DNA of 64,000 nt from JADLGL01 sp050184415 (GCA_050184415.1 JBFXAJ010000009.1:53976-117975); one strand, 5' to 3'; shown: positions 25,349 through 34,621, numbered from the stretch's first letter. The notes: a model not told the origin generated them from the sequence alone. Translations and numbers: made by a program.

Positions 25349-25922
25349 CGATCAAAGCCCTTTCAGTGCAGGCTGCTGCCGCCGGAGCATATGTAGTGAA
25401 TCGTTCAGCCGATTCCGGGGCATTTTCGCATCACTTCCCGACTTCTTGCGCGGTGGCGTCTTGCCATCAGGACGCGCCTTGGGCCGGTCGAACAAGCAAT
25501 TGGGGAGCATTCGTAGCCTCCCATTCCTGAACCTGCGGCAACGGTCGCGGTTCCAACGTAGAACGCGTCGACGCCCCGAGAGGTCCGTCGCGGAAATCGT
25601 GGGCGAACGCGACGGCGCGCCGCTCGGTTGAATCCGGACCAGACCGATAATTCGACCGACAGGGTTAATAGGAGCTTGCCGCCGGATCGACGCGCACGGC
25701 GTTCCGATCACTGTTGCGGGAGCGACACGGCCGGAATTGCGCGGAGCGGCCCGCCGGTCCCATATTCCGACCAGTCAAATCGACCAGTCGGTGTGCCAAT
25801 GAAGCCGGATCGCCGAAGGAATCGCGCTCGTCGGCGCGTAGGTCGCGGGGTCCGGCTTGCTCCTTCCGCCCGTGCCCGCCACAGTGTCGGCCGCAAAAGC
25901 AACAGCATCCGGAACCGCTCGC
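25349..25922. other. 574-bp divergent intergenic region
   Basis: Lies between the divergent L,D-transpeptidase and pepF genes and must carry both promoters. I find no RNA gene, strong hairpin or known operator. An open frame on the minus strand (25352-25711) ends next to the transpeptidase but shows no family, no ribosome site and atypical composition. Confidence 0.55.
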
Positions 25923-27767
25923 ATGCAGCACGCCGCCCTTTCTCCCGAAACCGCTGCCGCGGCCACCGAGCGCGCCGATCTCGGGACGCTGCCCGAGTGG
26001 AACCTCAACGACCTCTATCCCGGCATGGACTCGGCCGAGTTCAAGGCGGACCTTGAGAAGGCCGACGCGCAGACCAGGGCGTTCGAGGAAAAGTACAAGG
26101 GCAAGCTCGCCGGGATTGCGGCTGGTCCGGACGCCGGCCCGCGGCTCCTCGAGGCCGTCAAGGACTACGAGGCGCTCGACGATCTCCTCGGCAGGATCAT
26201 GTCGTATGCCGGCCTCATCCATGCCGGCGACACGTCGGACCCGGTCCGCGCCAAGTTCTATGGCGACGCGCAGGACAAGGCGGTCGCGGCCAGCTCCCGG
26301 CTCCTCTTCTTCACGCTCGAGTTCAACAAGGTCGATGATGGGCTCATCGAGACCGCGATGCTCGGCTCGGCCGATCTCGACCGCTACCGGCCGTGGATCG
26401 AGGACATCCGGAAGGAGAAGCCGTACCAGCTCGAGGATCGTGTCGAGCAGCTGTTCTTCGAGAAGTCGGTCACCGGCAGCGGCACCCTGAACCGGCTGTT
26501 CGACGAGACCCAAGCGGCGCTCCGCTACGACGTCGACGGCAAGAAGCTGTCGCTCGAGGCAACTCTGCATCTGCTCCTCGATCCCGAGGAGGCCAACCGC
26601 AAGAAAGCTCACGACGCCCTCGCCGTCGTGTTCAAGGAGAACATCCGCCTCTTCGCGCTGATCACCAACGCGCTCGCGAAGGACAAGGAGATCTCCGACC
26701 GCTGGCGCGGCTTCAAGGACGTCTCGGATTCGCGGCATCTCGCGAATCGCGTCGAGCCCGAGGTCGTGGCGGCGCTGGTTGCGGCCGTGCGCGATGCCTA
26801 TCCGCGGCTTTCGCACCGCTACTACAAGCTCAAGGCGAAATGGTTCGGGAAGGACGCGCTGGACTCGTGGGACCGCAACGCGCCGCTGCCCAAGGTGCCG
26901 CAGCGCCTGATCCACTGGGACGAGGCGCGGTCGACCGTCCTTGACGCCTACCGCGATTTCTCGCCGGACATGGCCGAGATCGCCGACCGCTTCTTCGAGA
27001 AGCGCTGGATCGATGCGCCGACCCGGCCCGGCAAATCACCCGGCGCCTTCGCGCATCCGACGGTGCCGAGCGCCCATCCGTACGTCCTTCTCAACTACCA
27101 GGGCCGGTCGCGCGATGTCATGACGCTCGCCCATGAGCTCGGCCATGGCGTGCACCAGGTCCTCGCCGCCCCGCAGGGGGCACTGATGGCGCCGACGCCG
27201 CTGACGCTGGCCGAGACGGCGAGCGTGTTCGGCGAAATGCTGACCTTCCGCGCGCTCCTCGCGAAGACGACCGATCCGGTCCTCCGCAAGCAGATGCTCG
27301 CCCAGAAGGTCGAGGATATGATCAACACGGTCGTGCGCCAGATCGCGTTCTACGAGTTCGAGCGGAAGGTTCACACGGCACGCCGCGAGGGCGAACTGAC
27401 CGCCGACCAGCTCGGGGAGCTGTGGATGTCGGTGCAGGGCGAGAGCCTTGGCCCGGCAGTGCGGCTCGGTCCCGGCTACGAGACCTTCTGGAGCTACATC
27501 CCGCACTTCGTGCACTCGCCGTTCTACGTCTACGCCTACGCCTTTGGCGACTGCCTCGTGAACTCGCTCTACGCGGTCTACCAGGACGCGGAAACCGGCT
27601 TCCAGGAAAAGTATTTCGACATGCTGCGGGCGGGCGGCACCAAGCATCACTCGGTGCTCCTCGCGCCCTTCGGCCTCGACGCCACCGATCCCGCCTTCTG
27701 GGGCAAGGGCCTTTCGGTCATCGAAGGACTGATCGGCGAGCTCGAGGCGATGGAGGCGCAGGGCTAG
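25923..27767 (+). CDS. pepF: Oligoendopeptidase F (peptidase family M3B)
   Basis: A 614-residue cytoplasmic zinc oligopeptidase. The catalytic H-E-L-G-H-x-x-H motif is intact at residues 404-411 (zinc ligands H404 and H408, catalytic E405), with the downstream E ligand in the ETASVFGEM segment. N-terminal M3B hallmarks are LPEWNLNDLYPG and the long helical domain. The ATG at 25923 is preferred; an in-frame TTG at 25857 would add 22 non-conserved residues. It degrades 7-17-residue peptides in characterised relatives. Confidence 0.96.
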   Translation: MQHAALSPETAAAATERADLGTLPEWNLNDLYPGMDSAEFKADLEKADAQTRAFEEKYKGKLAGIAAGPDAGPRLLEAVKDYEALDDLLGRIMSYAGLIHAGDTSDPVRAKFYGDAQDKAVAASSRLLFFTLEFNKVDDGLIETAMLGSADLDRYRPWIEDIRKEKPYQLEDRVEQLFFEKSVTGSGTLNRLFDETQAALRYDVDGKKLSLEATLHLLLDPEEANRKKAHDALAVVFKENIRLFALITNALAKDKEISDRWRGFKDVSDSRHLANRVEPEVVAALVAAVRDAYPRLSHRYYKLKAKWFGKDALDSWDRNAPLPKVPQRLIHWDEARSTVLDAYRDFSPDMAEIADRFFEKRWIDAPTRPGKSPGAFAHPTVPSAHPYVLLNYQGRSRDVMTLAHELGHGVHQVLAAPQGALMAPTPLTLAETASVFGEMLTFRALLAKTTDPVLRKQMLAQKVEDMINTVVRQIAFYEFERKVHTARREGELTADQLGELWMSVQGESLGPAVRLGPGYETFWSYIPHFVHSPFYVYAYAFGDCLVNSLYAVYQDAETGFQEKYFDMLRAGGTKHHSVLLAPFGLDATDPAFWGKGLSVIEGLIGELEAMEAQG

Positions 27768-27780
27768 CCGGCCGGCGCCT

Positions 27781-28596
27781 TCATTCCCCGTAATAGCGTG
27801 CCAGTTGCTCGATCTCGGTCGGCGTCAGCAGGACCGCCACCGAGCGCATGAGGCCGTAGATGTCGTTGCCGCGCTCTCCGGCCGCGAATGCAGCAAGCTG
27901 CTGCTCAAGGTAGGTCGCCGCCTGTCCGTCGAGACCGGGGGTGCCGACGGGGCCGCCGGCGACGGTATGGCAGGAATCACACGGCGGCAGCCCGCGCGCC
28001 GGATCGCCGTTGGTGGCGAGGACGACGATCTCGCGCTGAATGTCCGTCCTCGCGGATCGGGCCGGCGCCGGCAGGGACGCATAGTATCGCGCGACCTCGG
28101 CCATCTGGCCCTCGTCGATTCCCTGGGCGATCCCCGCCATGATCGGCGACGGGCGATGGCCGTCGGCATAGTCTCGGAGCTGCTTGTAGATGGCAGCGGC
28201 GCTCAGGCCGGCGAGGTTCGGAAAGGCGGCGGCGGTGGCGATCCCGTTCTCGCCGTGACAACCCGCGCAGGTTCCGGTCGCGATCGCCTGACCTTCGGCC
28301 AAGCTGGCATCGCGGAGAAGCGTCCGGGTCGCCGTCGTCCACGCAACCTCCGTTGGCGGTGGGGTCGCGGCCGCGAACGCATCAAGCGTAGCCTCATGCC
28401 GGTGCACGATCCCAAGGGCGCCGGCGACGCCGTCTTCGCCGCGAAAGGAAATCACGAAGAACCCGATCACGATCGCCAGGAGCACGAACGAACCGATCGC
28501 GACCGACGCCCACAACCGCCATGGCCGGTCGACGGCCTGGGGTTCGACCGGGACGGGCGGCCGATCGTCTTCGGGGACTTGCGGGCCGTACGTCAT
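27781..28596 (-). CDS. Membrane-anchored diheme cytochrome c
   Basis: A 271-residue cytochrome with one N-terminal TM (about 30-52) and two class I heme c domains. Heme motif 1 is C110-A-G-C-H114 and motif 2 is C206-D-S-C-H210, with candidate axial methionines in PSPIMAG and downstream. The layout resembles cytochrome c4-type electron donors. It starts 1 bp beyond the oxidase subunit I stop, in the same operon, so it probably delivers electrons to the CuA site of the ba3 oxidase. Confidence 0.93.
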   Translation of the reverse strand: MTYGPQVPEDDRPPVPVEPQAVDRPWRLWASVAIGSFVLLAIVIGFFVISFRGEDGVAGALGIVHRHEATLDAFAAATPPPTEVAWTTATRTLLRDASLAEGQAIATGTCAGCHGENGIATAAAFPNLAGLSAAAIYKQLRDYADGHRPSPIMAGIAQGIDEGQMAEVARYYASLPAPARSARTDIQREIVVLATNGDPARGLPPCDSCHTVAGGPVGTPGLDGQAATYLEQQLAAFAAGERGNDIYGLMRSVAVLLTPTEIEQLARYYGE

Positions 28597-28597
28597 G

Positions 28598-30226
28598 TCA
28601 GCCTCCGGCGTCCACGCGCTGGATGTGCGCCGGGTAGGAATCGAGGAAGAAGAACTGGGCGATGGGGTAGGCGTAGGCGACGACCATCAGGAACAGCAGG
28701 AGGGCGTTCCACAGCCCGAACCCGTTCAGCGCCCGCGGGAGGTTGCGCCGGGGCGGGTGGACGGCCACGGCATACGCCATCTGCCGCGTCGCTACCTGCT
28801 GGCCCCGGAACAGGGTCGCGAGATTCCAGATGAAGAGCGCCGCCCCAGCCAGCATGATCAGCCCGCCGATGGCCGAAACGGTCGTCCACGGACCCCAATA
28901 GGCGATGTCCGGATTGCCGTAGTCGAAGGTCGCCACGCGCCGGGGCTGCCCGAACAGTCCGAGGATGTGCCACGGGAAGCTGGTGACGACGATTCCGATG
29001 AACCAGAGCCAGAGCTGTACCCGAAGCGGGGTCAGAGACCTCGCTTCGCGTCCGGTCAGCTTCGGCCAGATCTGATAGGCGATCGCAAAGTACATGATCA
29101 CCACCGAACCGCCGAAGATCAGATGGAAATGCGCCGTGACCCAGGACGTGTTGTGGATCATCGCATTCATCGAATAGCTCATGTTGATGAGCCCGCCGAA
29201 GCCGCCAAAGCCGAGCATGACGAAGGAGAGGCCTGCCGCCAGGACCATTGGCCGGTCCCAGGGCAATGCCCACACCCAGCGGAACAGCCCCTTCCCGCCC
29301 CGCAGCCTTGCGGCGATCTCGAGCGAGGCGCCGATCGTGAAGATCGTCAGGAGGGTGGGCACCGTCACGAGCGCGGTCAGCATCATCTGCAGGAACTTGA
29401 ACCCGCTGCCGTGCTCGGGGTCCATGAACAGGTGATGCATGCCGACCGGCAGGCTGTAGAGCAGGAACAGGATGAAGCTGATGCGCCCCATCGTGTCCGA
29501 ATAGAGCCGGCCTCCCGCGACCTGCGGAAGCATCGTGTAGAAGGCGATGTAAGCGGGTATGAGCCAGAAATAGACGATGGCGTGCAGCGTCCAGGAGAAC
29601 AGCGTCCGGGCCAGCCCCGGGTCGATCGTGTCCGTCAGGCCCAGCGAGGCGGGGATGATCTGGAACAGCAGCTCGGCCCCGACGCCGGCGGTCGTCCACA
29701 GCCACAGGATGGCGTTGGCGACGGTGGCGAACATCGCAAGCGGCACCGGCTCGCCGGGGTTGGCGCGCTTCCAGCGGACCATCGCGACGATCATCAGCGC
29801 GACCCAGATCCATGAGCCGACGACCACCAGCAGGATGCCGAGATAGAAGAAGATGCTGCCCGTGAGGGGCGGGTAGAAGGTGTAGAGGACGGTGGCCTCG
29901 CCCGCGAGGATCGTCACCGTGGCCATGACGACGCCGATCACGGCCAGCCAGAAGCCCACCCAAGCGAGGCGGAGTCCGGGCAGGGGCCGGTTCAAGGACG
30001 TCGTGGCGACGAAGTAGCCGAAACCCATGATGAAGAGCGTGGGCAGCACGTACGCCATCAGCGTCCCGTGCCCGGTCACCGATGTGAAATAGGTCTGCGC
30101 GTCCTCGATCGGGGCGTCGATCGGACTCCGGACCAGCATCTGCCACGCGCCCATGATCGCGGCGACGGCAAAGGCAGCGAAGGCCACCCAGATATGGGCA
30201 ATGACGAGGCGGTTAGGGGACGACAT
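28598..30226 (-). CDS. Cytochrome c oxidase subunit I, ba3 (B-family) type
   Basis: A 542-residue heme-copper oxidase with about 13 TM helices. Low-spin heme ligand H53 lies in T-G-H-G-T-L. The CuB/cross-link motif reads H-A-I-V-Y: His and Tyr are retained, while the Glu of A-type enzymes is replaced by Ile as in ba3 oxidases. The H-H-L-F CuB histidines and the T-A-H-F-H-L high-/low-spin ligands follow. This puts it in the B family, known for high oxygen affinity and some NO reductase activity. The start at 30226 overlaps subunit II by 14 bp. Confidence 0.93.
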   Translation of the reverse strand: MSSPNRLVIAHIWVAFAAFAVAAIMGAWQMLVRSPIDAPIEDAQTYFTSVTGHGTLMAYVLPTLFIMGFGYFVATTSLNRPLPGLRLAWVGFWLAVIGVVMATVTILAGEATVLYTFYPPLTGSIFFYLGILLVVVGSWIWVALMIVAMVRWKRANPGEPVPLAMFATVANAILWLWTTAGVGAELLFQIIPASLGLTDTIDPGLARTLFSWTLHAIVYFWLIPAYIAFYTMLPQVAGGRLYSDTMGRISFILFLLYSLPVGMHHLFMDPEHGSGFKFLQMMLTALVTVPTLLTIFTIGASLEIAARLRGGKGLFRWVWALPWDRPMVLAAGLSFVMLGFGGFGGLINMSYSMNAMIHNTSWVTAHFHLIFGGSVVIMYFAIAYQIWPKLTGREARSLTPLRVQLWLWFIGIVVTSFPWHILGLFGQPRRVATFDYGNPDIAYWGPWTTVSAIGGLIMLAGAALFIWNLATLFRGQQVATRQMAYAVAVHPPRRNLPRALNGFGLWNALLLFLMVVAYAYPIAQFFFLDSYPAHIQRVDAGG

Positions 30227-30752
30227 CGCAAGCCATCCTGCCGTTGGCATCGGGATTGAAGTCCGCCTCCGGAAGCACCCGGACGACCGCCCACATCTCG
30301 CTGTGGCCGAGCCCGCAATACTCGTGACAAGGCATGAGGTGGTCTCCCGTCTCCTGGAACTCCGTCGTCAGCTCGGCGACGTAGCCGGGCACCACCATCG
30401 TGTTGGCGTTCGTTCCCGCGATCAGGAAGCCGTGCAGAACGTCCGGACTGGTCACGCGGAACGTCACCGGCCGGCCGGCGGGAACCGGGAGGCATCGCGG
30501 CACGAAGGCGTATTGGGTCGCGACCAGGCGAACGGTGATGGTGCCGTCCGCGCCTTGCGTGGTCCCGAGATTGGCTTCGACGAACTCCCCTTCCAGATGC
30601 AGCGTCGCCGGGTCGACCGTCTCAACATTGCTTGGCGGGTGGAGCGCGTTCGCCAGCGTGGTGGCGACAATGACGATGAGGATGAGGGCCACCGCACCGC
30701 CCATCAGCGCGGCCCACCGAAGCTCGGTCTTGAGGATACGCCGTTCGTCCAT
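30213..30752 (-). CDS. Cytochrome c oxidase subunit II (CuA), ba3 type
   Basis: A 179-residue protein with one N-terminal TM (about 12-36) and a cupredoxin domain. All CuA ligands are visible: H107, C142, E144 (backbone ligand position), C146, H150 and M153 in the block P-C-H-E-Y-C-G-L-G-H-S-E-M. A single TM rather than two is typical of ba3 subunit II. It overlaps subunit I by 14 bp and is preceded by a 65-residue membrane protein in the same operon. Confidence 0.95.
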   Translation of the reverse strand: MDERRILKTELRWAALMGGAVALILIVIVATTLANALHPPSNVETVDPATLHLEGEFVEANLGTTQGADGTITVRLVATQYAFVPRCLPVPAGRPVTFRVTSPDVLHGFLIAGTNANTMVVPGYVAELTTEFQETGDHLMPCHEYCGLGHSEMWAVVRVLPEADFNPDANGRMACDVVP

Positions 30753-30763
30753 CGGTGGCGTCC

Positions 30764-30961
30764 TCAGCTGACCGGCCCGCGCGGCAGGAACACCGCGAAA
30801 TAGACGAAGAGCCAGGCCAGAAGGATGATGACCACGGCGGCGCCGGCGAGCGCCGCGGCACCTCTGGGCACGACCTTGAGGACACGATCGAGATCGTCCT
30901 CGGCAACCGGGTCAGCCACCTCGCTGGCGGCTTCCCTGCGATCCAGTTCGTCCTTCGGCAT
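30764..30961 (-). CDS. Small single-TM protein of the ba3 oxidase operon
   Basis: 65 residues: an acidic N-terminus and one strong TM (about 35-58). It is placed 11 bp upstream of subunit II. By position and shape it resembles the small subunit IIa of ba3 oxidases (in Thermus a single helix in the complex), but there is no sequence motif to prove this. It is first in the oxidase operon; about 150 bp separates it from the globin cluster upstream. Confidence 0.75.
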   Translation of the reverse strand: MPKDELDRREAASEVADPVAEDDLDRVLKVVPRGAAALAGAAVVIILLAWLFVYFAVFLPRGPVS

Positions 30962-31115
30962 GGTCGATCTCCCGGACTGAACGTGAGGTTACGGTGGTCG
31001 CCGGATAGCTGGCAGCTCAGGCAATGCCGTCTCTCTTGGTTCTTGTCGAGTTGTGCCGATCACAGGCCAAGTCCCGCGGCCGGCACAGACGTTCTCAGCA
31101 GACCGCGCCGCGGAC

Positions 31116-31580
31116 CTATCCGGCCTGGCGCAGGATTCGAAACGCGACGATCGCAGCCGCCGCCAGCGTCAGCAGCTTCAGTATCTCGACGCCGACATAG
31201 ATCAGGTGCAGCCGGCTCTCGCCGATCTCCTGCCCCGCGATGATCGCCTCGACCCGGCCGTCGAGATTGGGGAGGAGCACGAATGTCTGAGCCGCGAGGC
31301 TCAGGGCCAGGATGACGAGGACCACCAGTTGCGCGGCGGGAAACCGGGCGCTGGCGACGGCACCAAGGAGGAGGGCGAACGCCACCCACTCGACCTTGAC
31401 GAGGAGATGAAAAGTGGCGCGACCGACGTCCAGCGCGGTCGGCAGCGTCAGCGACTGGGCCGTGAATTTGATGGGCGTCGCCAGGAACGAGACCCCGAAC
31501 AGCACGCCAAGCCAGAGAAGCGCGATGACGGCGCAGGCGGTCAAAGCCCAGGTCGGCGCTCCTGCTCCTTGCAACGGCAT
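31116..31580 (-). CDS. Four-TM membrane protein of unknown function
   Basis: 154 residues with about four hydrophobic helices (about 14-37, 57-78, 83-103, 130-150). I do not recognise a named family. Its ATG at 31580 directly follows the stop of the truncated haemoglobin gene, so it belongs to the NsrR-box operon. A role in NO or redox adaptation is inference from context only. Confidence 0.78.
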   Translation of the reverse strand: MPLQGAGAPTWALTACAVIALLWLGVLFGVSFLATPIKFTAQSLTLPTALDVGRATFHLLVKVEWVAFALLLGAVASARFPAAQLVVLVILALSLAAQTFVLLPNLDGRVEAIIAGQEIGESRLHLIYVGVEILKLLTLAAAAIVAFRILRQAG

Positions 31581-31581
31581 G

Positions 31582-31998
31582 TCAGCCTCGGCCGATCGGG
31601 TTTGGGGCAGGGTTCGTGATGTCGGCAAGGCCGTAGAGAAGGCTTCTCCCGATTCTCTCCGCCTTCTCGATGAACACCGCCGCAACCGGCGGGGCGCAGA
31701 GCTCCGCGGCCGTTTCGCGCCACAGGTGGAGCCAGCGGTCGAAATGCGCGGCCTTGATGCCGTCGATGCGCCTGTGGGCCTCGAACGGCGTTCCCTTGTA
31801 GCGGCCGGTCATCAGCGTCACCGAGGACCAGAAGTCCTTCATCCGCCGGAGGTGACGGTCCCAGCCGTCGTCGATCACGGCGTCGAAGATGGGGCCCAGC
31901 ACCGGATCGCTCCTGACTCGGCCGTAGAACCGGTCGACCATCGCCGCCACGAGGTCCTCGTCGATGGCCGGGTGAATGGGGTGGCGAGGGACGTTCAA
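31582..31998 (-). CDS. Group III truncated haemoglobin
   Basis: A 138-residue 2-on-2 globin matching group III (Ctb-like). It has TyrB10 in R-F-Y-G-R-V (Y25), the D-P-V-L-G-P-I-F segment, proximal HisF8 in F-E-A-H-R-R (H75) and TrpG8 in F-D-R-W-L-H-L-W (W89). Members bind O2 and NO, and the Campylobacter homologue is induced by nitrosative stress. The start is an inferred TTG at 31998 with GGAG about 9 nt upstream; no ATG fits. It is in one operon with two membrane proteins behind an NsrR box. Confidence 0.9.
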   Translation of the reverse strand: MNVPRHPIHPAIDEDLVAAMVDRFYGRVRSDPVLGPIFDAVIDDGWDRHLRRMKDFWSSVTLMTGRYKGTPFEAHRRIDGIKAAHFDRWLHLWRETAAELCAPPVAAVFIEKAERIGRSLLYGLADITNPAPNPIGRG

Positions 31999-32051
31999 CG
32001 TCGTGGCTCCAGCCGGACCGGCCCTATCGCCGGTCCGGGCAATAGGCGCGC

Positions 32052-32513
32052 TCAGGCGACGACCTTGGCGATGATGCCCATCGCGATGAGGCCGAAGGTC
32101 AGCGACACGGGGACGACGAGAACCTGGACCATCGCGGACCAGCCGCTGATCGTGCCCGAAACGGTCTCGAGGCCGCCGCGGAGGAAGACGGCAAACGATC
32201 CCGACGCCGCGGGCGGAGCAGCCTTGGCGGCCAGGCGGTACATGGCGACCGGAACGCCGAAATACATGGCGAAATAGGCCGTGCAGACGAACAGCGTGAC
32301 CACCATGTCGGCTCCGGTCACGAACAACAGCCAGAGCACGAGCAGCATTGCCCCGTAGCTTGCGATGGCAAGGCCGAACACGCGCGGATGCATACGATCC
32401 GTCGAATAGGCGGCCACGGCGTGGCGTGACCGGACTGCTGCGATGCCGATTTGGGCCGCGGTTGCGGCGGGGCTCACCGCCGAAGCATTCGGAGCAAAAG
32501 CAGTTGCACTCAT
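32052..32513 (-). CDS. Membrane protein at the head of the NsrR-regulated operon
   Basis: 153 residues: a polar N-terminal stretch, then about three TM helices (about 45-70, 72-95, 125-150). No family recognised. It is the first gene after the NsrR box (32525-32547), whose edge lies 11 nt from its ATG. It has a GGAGAG ribosome site and is followed 53 bp later by the globin gene. Involvement in the nitric-oxide response is inferred from the operator. Confidence 0.8.
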   Translation of the reverse strand: MSATAFAPNASAVSPAATAAQIGIAAVRSRHAVAAYSTDRMHPRVFGLAIASYGAMLLVLWLLFVTGADMVVTLFVCTAYFAMYFGVPVAMYRLAAKAAPPAASGSFAVFLRGGLETVSGTISGWSAMVQVLVVPVSLTFGLIAMGIIAKVVA

Positions 32514-32524
32514 GGGTCTCTCCA

Positions 32525-32547
32525 AAGATGCATCTATAATGCACCTT
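32525..32547. promoter_or_regulatory. NsrR box
   Basis: AAGATGCATCT-A-TAATGCACCTT matches the NsrR 11-1-11 consensus (AAGATGCATTT-N-AAATGCATCTT) at 19 of 22 positions. It is embedded in a longer imperfect palindrome (32522-32550, CCAAAG...CTTTGG). A further half-site GATGCATC lies at 32588-32595, closer to nsrR. It sits between nsrR and the membrane-protein/globin operon, positioned to control both. Confidence 0.85.
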
Positions 32548-32608
32548 TGGACGCTATTGCCGGATCCGGCCTAAAGCAATATCTACGATGCATCTTTAGG
32601 ATGCGGCA

Positions 32609-33052
32609 ATGCGGCTCACCCTCTACACTGACCTCTCGTTGCGGCTTTTGATGTTCCTGGCGCTCGCGCCGGACGGCCGGCCGACCATTCAAGACGCGGC
32701 GAACCGCTATGGCGTCTCGCGCAATCACCTGATGAAGGTGGCGCAGCAGCTCGGGAAGGCCGGCTTCATCGAGACCGCCCGCGGCCGCGGCGGCGGCCTT
32801 CGCCTCAGCCGGCCGCCGGCCGAGATCGGCGTTGGCGAGGTCGTCCGGACGACCGAGGAGGATTTCCGGATGGTTGCCTGCTTCGACGGGGGTCAGACGA
32901 GCTGCGTCCTGGTCCCGGCGTGCCGGATGCGAGGCGTCCTTGGCGAGGCCCTCGCCGCCTATCTCGCGGTCCTCGACCGCTACACGCTCGCCGACCTCAC
33001 TGCCGCGGGCCAGCCGATGCTGCGAGCGCTGGGGCTTTCAAGAGCAGCTTGA
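32609..33052 (+). CDS. nsrR: Rrf2 family nitric-oxide-sensing repressor NsrR
   Basis: A 147-residue Rrf2-family winged-helix protein. The recognition helix Y-G-V-S-R-N-H-L-M-K-V is nearly identical to that of enterobacterial NsrR. The three [Fe-S] cysteines are C91, C99 and C105 in the segment starting A-C-F-D-G-G. The C-terminal Y-T-L-A-D-L is also conserved. NsrR's iron-sulfur cluster reacts with NO, releasing the DNA. It is divergent from the globin operon and shares its NsrR box. Confidence 0.95.
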   Translation: MRLTLYTDLSLRLLMFLALAPDGRPTIQDAANRYGVSRNHLMKVAQQLGKAGFIETARGRGGGLRLSRPPAEIGVGEVVRTTEEDFRMVACFDGGQTSCVLVPACRMRGVLGEALAAYLAVLDRYTLADLTAAGQPMLRALGLSRAA

Positions 33053-33250
33053 GACGACGGGTGCGTTCGTCCAGTGCTGCCCAGGGTGGTACCGACACCT
33101 GCCTTGAGGACAAACTCAGGACTGTCGATCGGACGCCCGGCGTGACCGGGGCGTGACGCGTCGATGGGACGCCGGAATCGGCGATTGCGACCGCGGCGGA
33201 ACATGGGCTAAGAGACGCGCAAACCATAACCTCTGGGGAGAACAGGTTAC

Positions 33251-33412
33251 ATGGCTCATCAGGAAGCTCAGGTCCTCACGGCCAGCGCCGCGGACATCGC
33301 CGCGGACATGGACGCTCACCGCCAGACCTATGGCGGCTTCCTGTCGCTGATGAAGTGGGTCTCCATCGTGTCGGCGGTAATCCTCGTGGTGGTGTTCTTC
33401 GTCCTCTACTAG
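33251..33412 (+). CDS. aa3-type cytochrome c oxidase subunit IV
   Basis: A 53-residue protein with a short soluble N-terminus and one TM (about 34-52), matching the small bacterial aa3 oxidase subunit IV family. In many Hyphomicrobiales this gene lies directly upstream of the pnt operon, away from the other aa3 genes, as here. A GGGGAGAA ribosome site precedes the ATG. Too short for standard gene lists but convincing by family and synteny. Confidence 0.88.
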   Translation: MAHQEAQVLTASAADIAADMDAHRQTYGGFLSLMKWVSIVSAVILVVVFFVLY

Positions 33413-33481
33413 GACGAAAGCATCGGGCGGCGCTCTCGGGCGCCGCTCCGCACGTCGCAGCCTCATCCTGAGGAACGGGCC

Positions 33482-34621
33482 ATGAAGATCGCCGTGCCGG
33501 CAGAGTCGGCAGAGGCAGAGAGTCGCGTCGCCGCAACCCCGGAGACCGTCAAGCGCCTGATCGGCCTTGGCGCCGAGGTAGTCGTGCAGGCGGGCGCCGG
33601 CGCCGGCTCGCGGATTCCCGATGCCGACTACCAGGCCGCGGGTGCGAAGGTGCTGAAGACCCGCGCGGCGGTCACCAAGGACGCCGACATCGTGCTCCAT
33701 GTCCGCCGGCCCTCCGCCAAGGAGGCCGAGGGCGTGAAGCCCGGCGCCGTGATGATCGCCATCATGGACCCCTACGACCATCAGGACGACGTCGCGGCGC
33801 TGGGCGCCGCCGGCGTTCGCGCCTTCGCGATGGAGCTGATGCCGCGCATCACGCGCGCGCAGGTGATGGACGTGCTGTCGAGCCAGGCGAACCTCGCCGG
33901 CTATCAGGCCGTCATCGACGCGGCGGAAGCCTATGACCGCGCGCTGCCGATGATGATGACCGCGGCCGGCACCGTTCCCGCCGCGAAGGCCTTCGTCATG
34001 GGCGCGGGCGTCGCCGGCCTTCAGGCCATCGCGACCGCGAAGCGTCTCGGCGCCGCCGTGTCGGCGACCGACGTCCGGCCTGCCGCGAAGGAGCAGGTCG
34101 AGTCGCTCGGCGCGAAATTCATCGCGGTCGAGGACGACGAGTTCAAGCAGGCCCAGGACGCGCGCGGCTACGCCAAGGAGATGAGCAAGGAGTACCAGGC
34201 CAAGCAGGCCGCGTTGGTCGCCTCGCACATCGCCAAGCAGGACATCGTCATCACCACGGCGCTGATCCCCGGCCGACCGGCGCCGCGGCTCGTCACGACC
34301 GCGATGCTGGAATCGATGCGGCCCGGATCGATCGTGGTCGACCTTGCAGTCGAACGCGGCGGCAATGTCGAGGGCGCGGTTCCCGGCGAGGCGACGAAGG
34401 TCGGCGACGTGACCGTGATCGGCTATCTCAACGTCGCCGGGCGAATTCCGGCGACCGCATCCGCGCTCTATGCCCGCAATCTCTATGCCTTCGTCGAGAC
34501 GCTGATCGACAAGGACAAGAAGGAGGTCGCGGTGAACTATGACGACGAGCTCGTGAAGGCCACGCTCCTCACCCGCGACGGGGCCGTGGTCCATCCGATG
34601 TTCCAGCCGAAGCGCGCCTGA
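33482..34621 (+). CDS. pntAA: NAD(P) transhydrogenase subunit alpha, part 1
   Basis: A 379-residue NAD(H)-binding domain I of proton-translocating transhydrogenase. Alanine dehydrogenase/PNT family signatures are visible: E-S-R-V-A-A-T-P-E-T-V near the start, the A-N-L-A-G-Y-Q-A segment, and the Rossmann loop MGAGVAGLQAIATAKRLGA. In Hyphomicrobiales the alpha subunit is split in two genes, as here. It heads pntAA-pntAB-(180-aa gene)-pntB. Confidence 0.96.
   Translation: MKIAVPAESAEAESRVAATPETVKRLIGLGAEVVVQAGAGAGSRIPDADYQAAGAKVLKTRAAVTKDADIVLHVRRPSAKEAEGVKPGAVMIAIMDPYDHQDDVAALGAAGVRAFAMELMPRITRAQVMDVLSSQANLAGYQAVIDAAEAYDRALPMMMTAAGTVPAAKAFVMGAGVAGLQAIATAKRLGAAVSATDVRPAAKEQVESLGAKFIAVEDDEFKQAQDARGYAKEMSKEYQAKQAALVASHIAKQDIVITTALIPGRPAPRLVTTAMLESMRPGSIVVDLAVERGGNVEGAVPGEATKVGDVTVIGYLNVAGRIPATASALYARNLYAFVETLIDKDKKEVAVNYDDELVKATLLTRDGAVVHPMFQPKRA

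Noticed and set aside
25352..25711. A 119-codon minus-strand frame directly before the L,D-transpeptidase gene
   Set aside because: No ribosome site, no known family and arginine-rich composition typical of spurious frames in GC-rich intergenic DNA.
32588..32604. A possible second NsrR box in front of nsrR (GATGCATCTTTAGGATGC)
   Set aside because: Only one half-site is good and the spacing to the second is 2 bp too long for the 11-1-11 consensus, so I list it only as a half-site.
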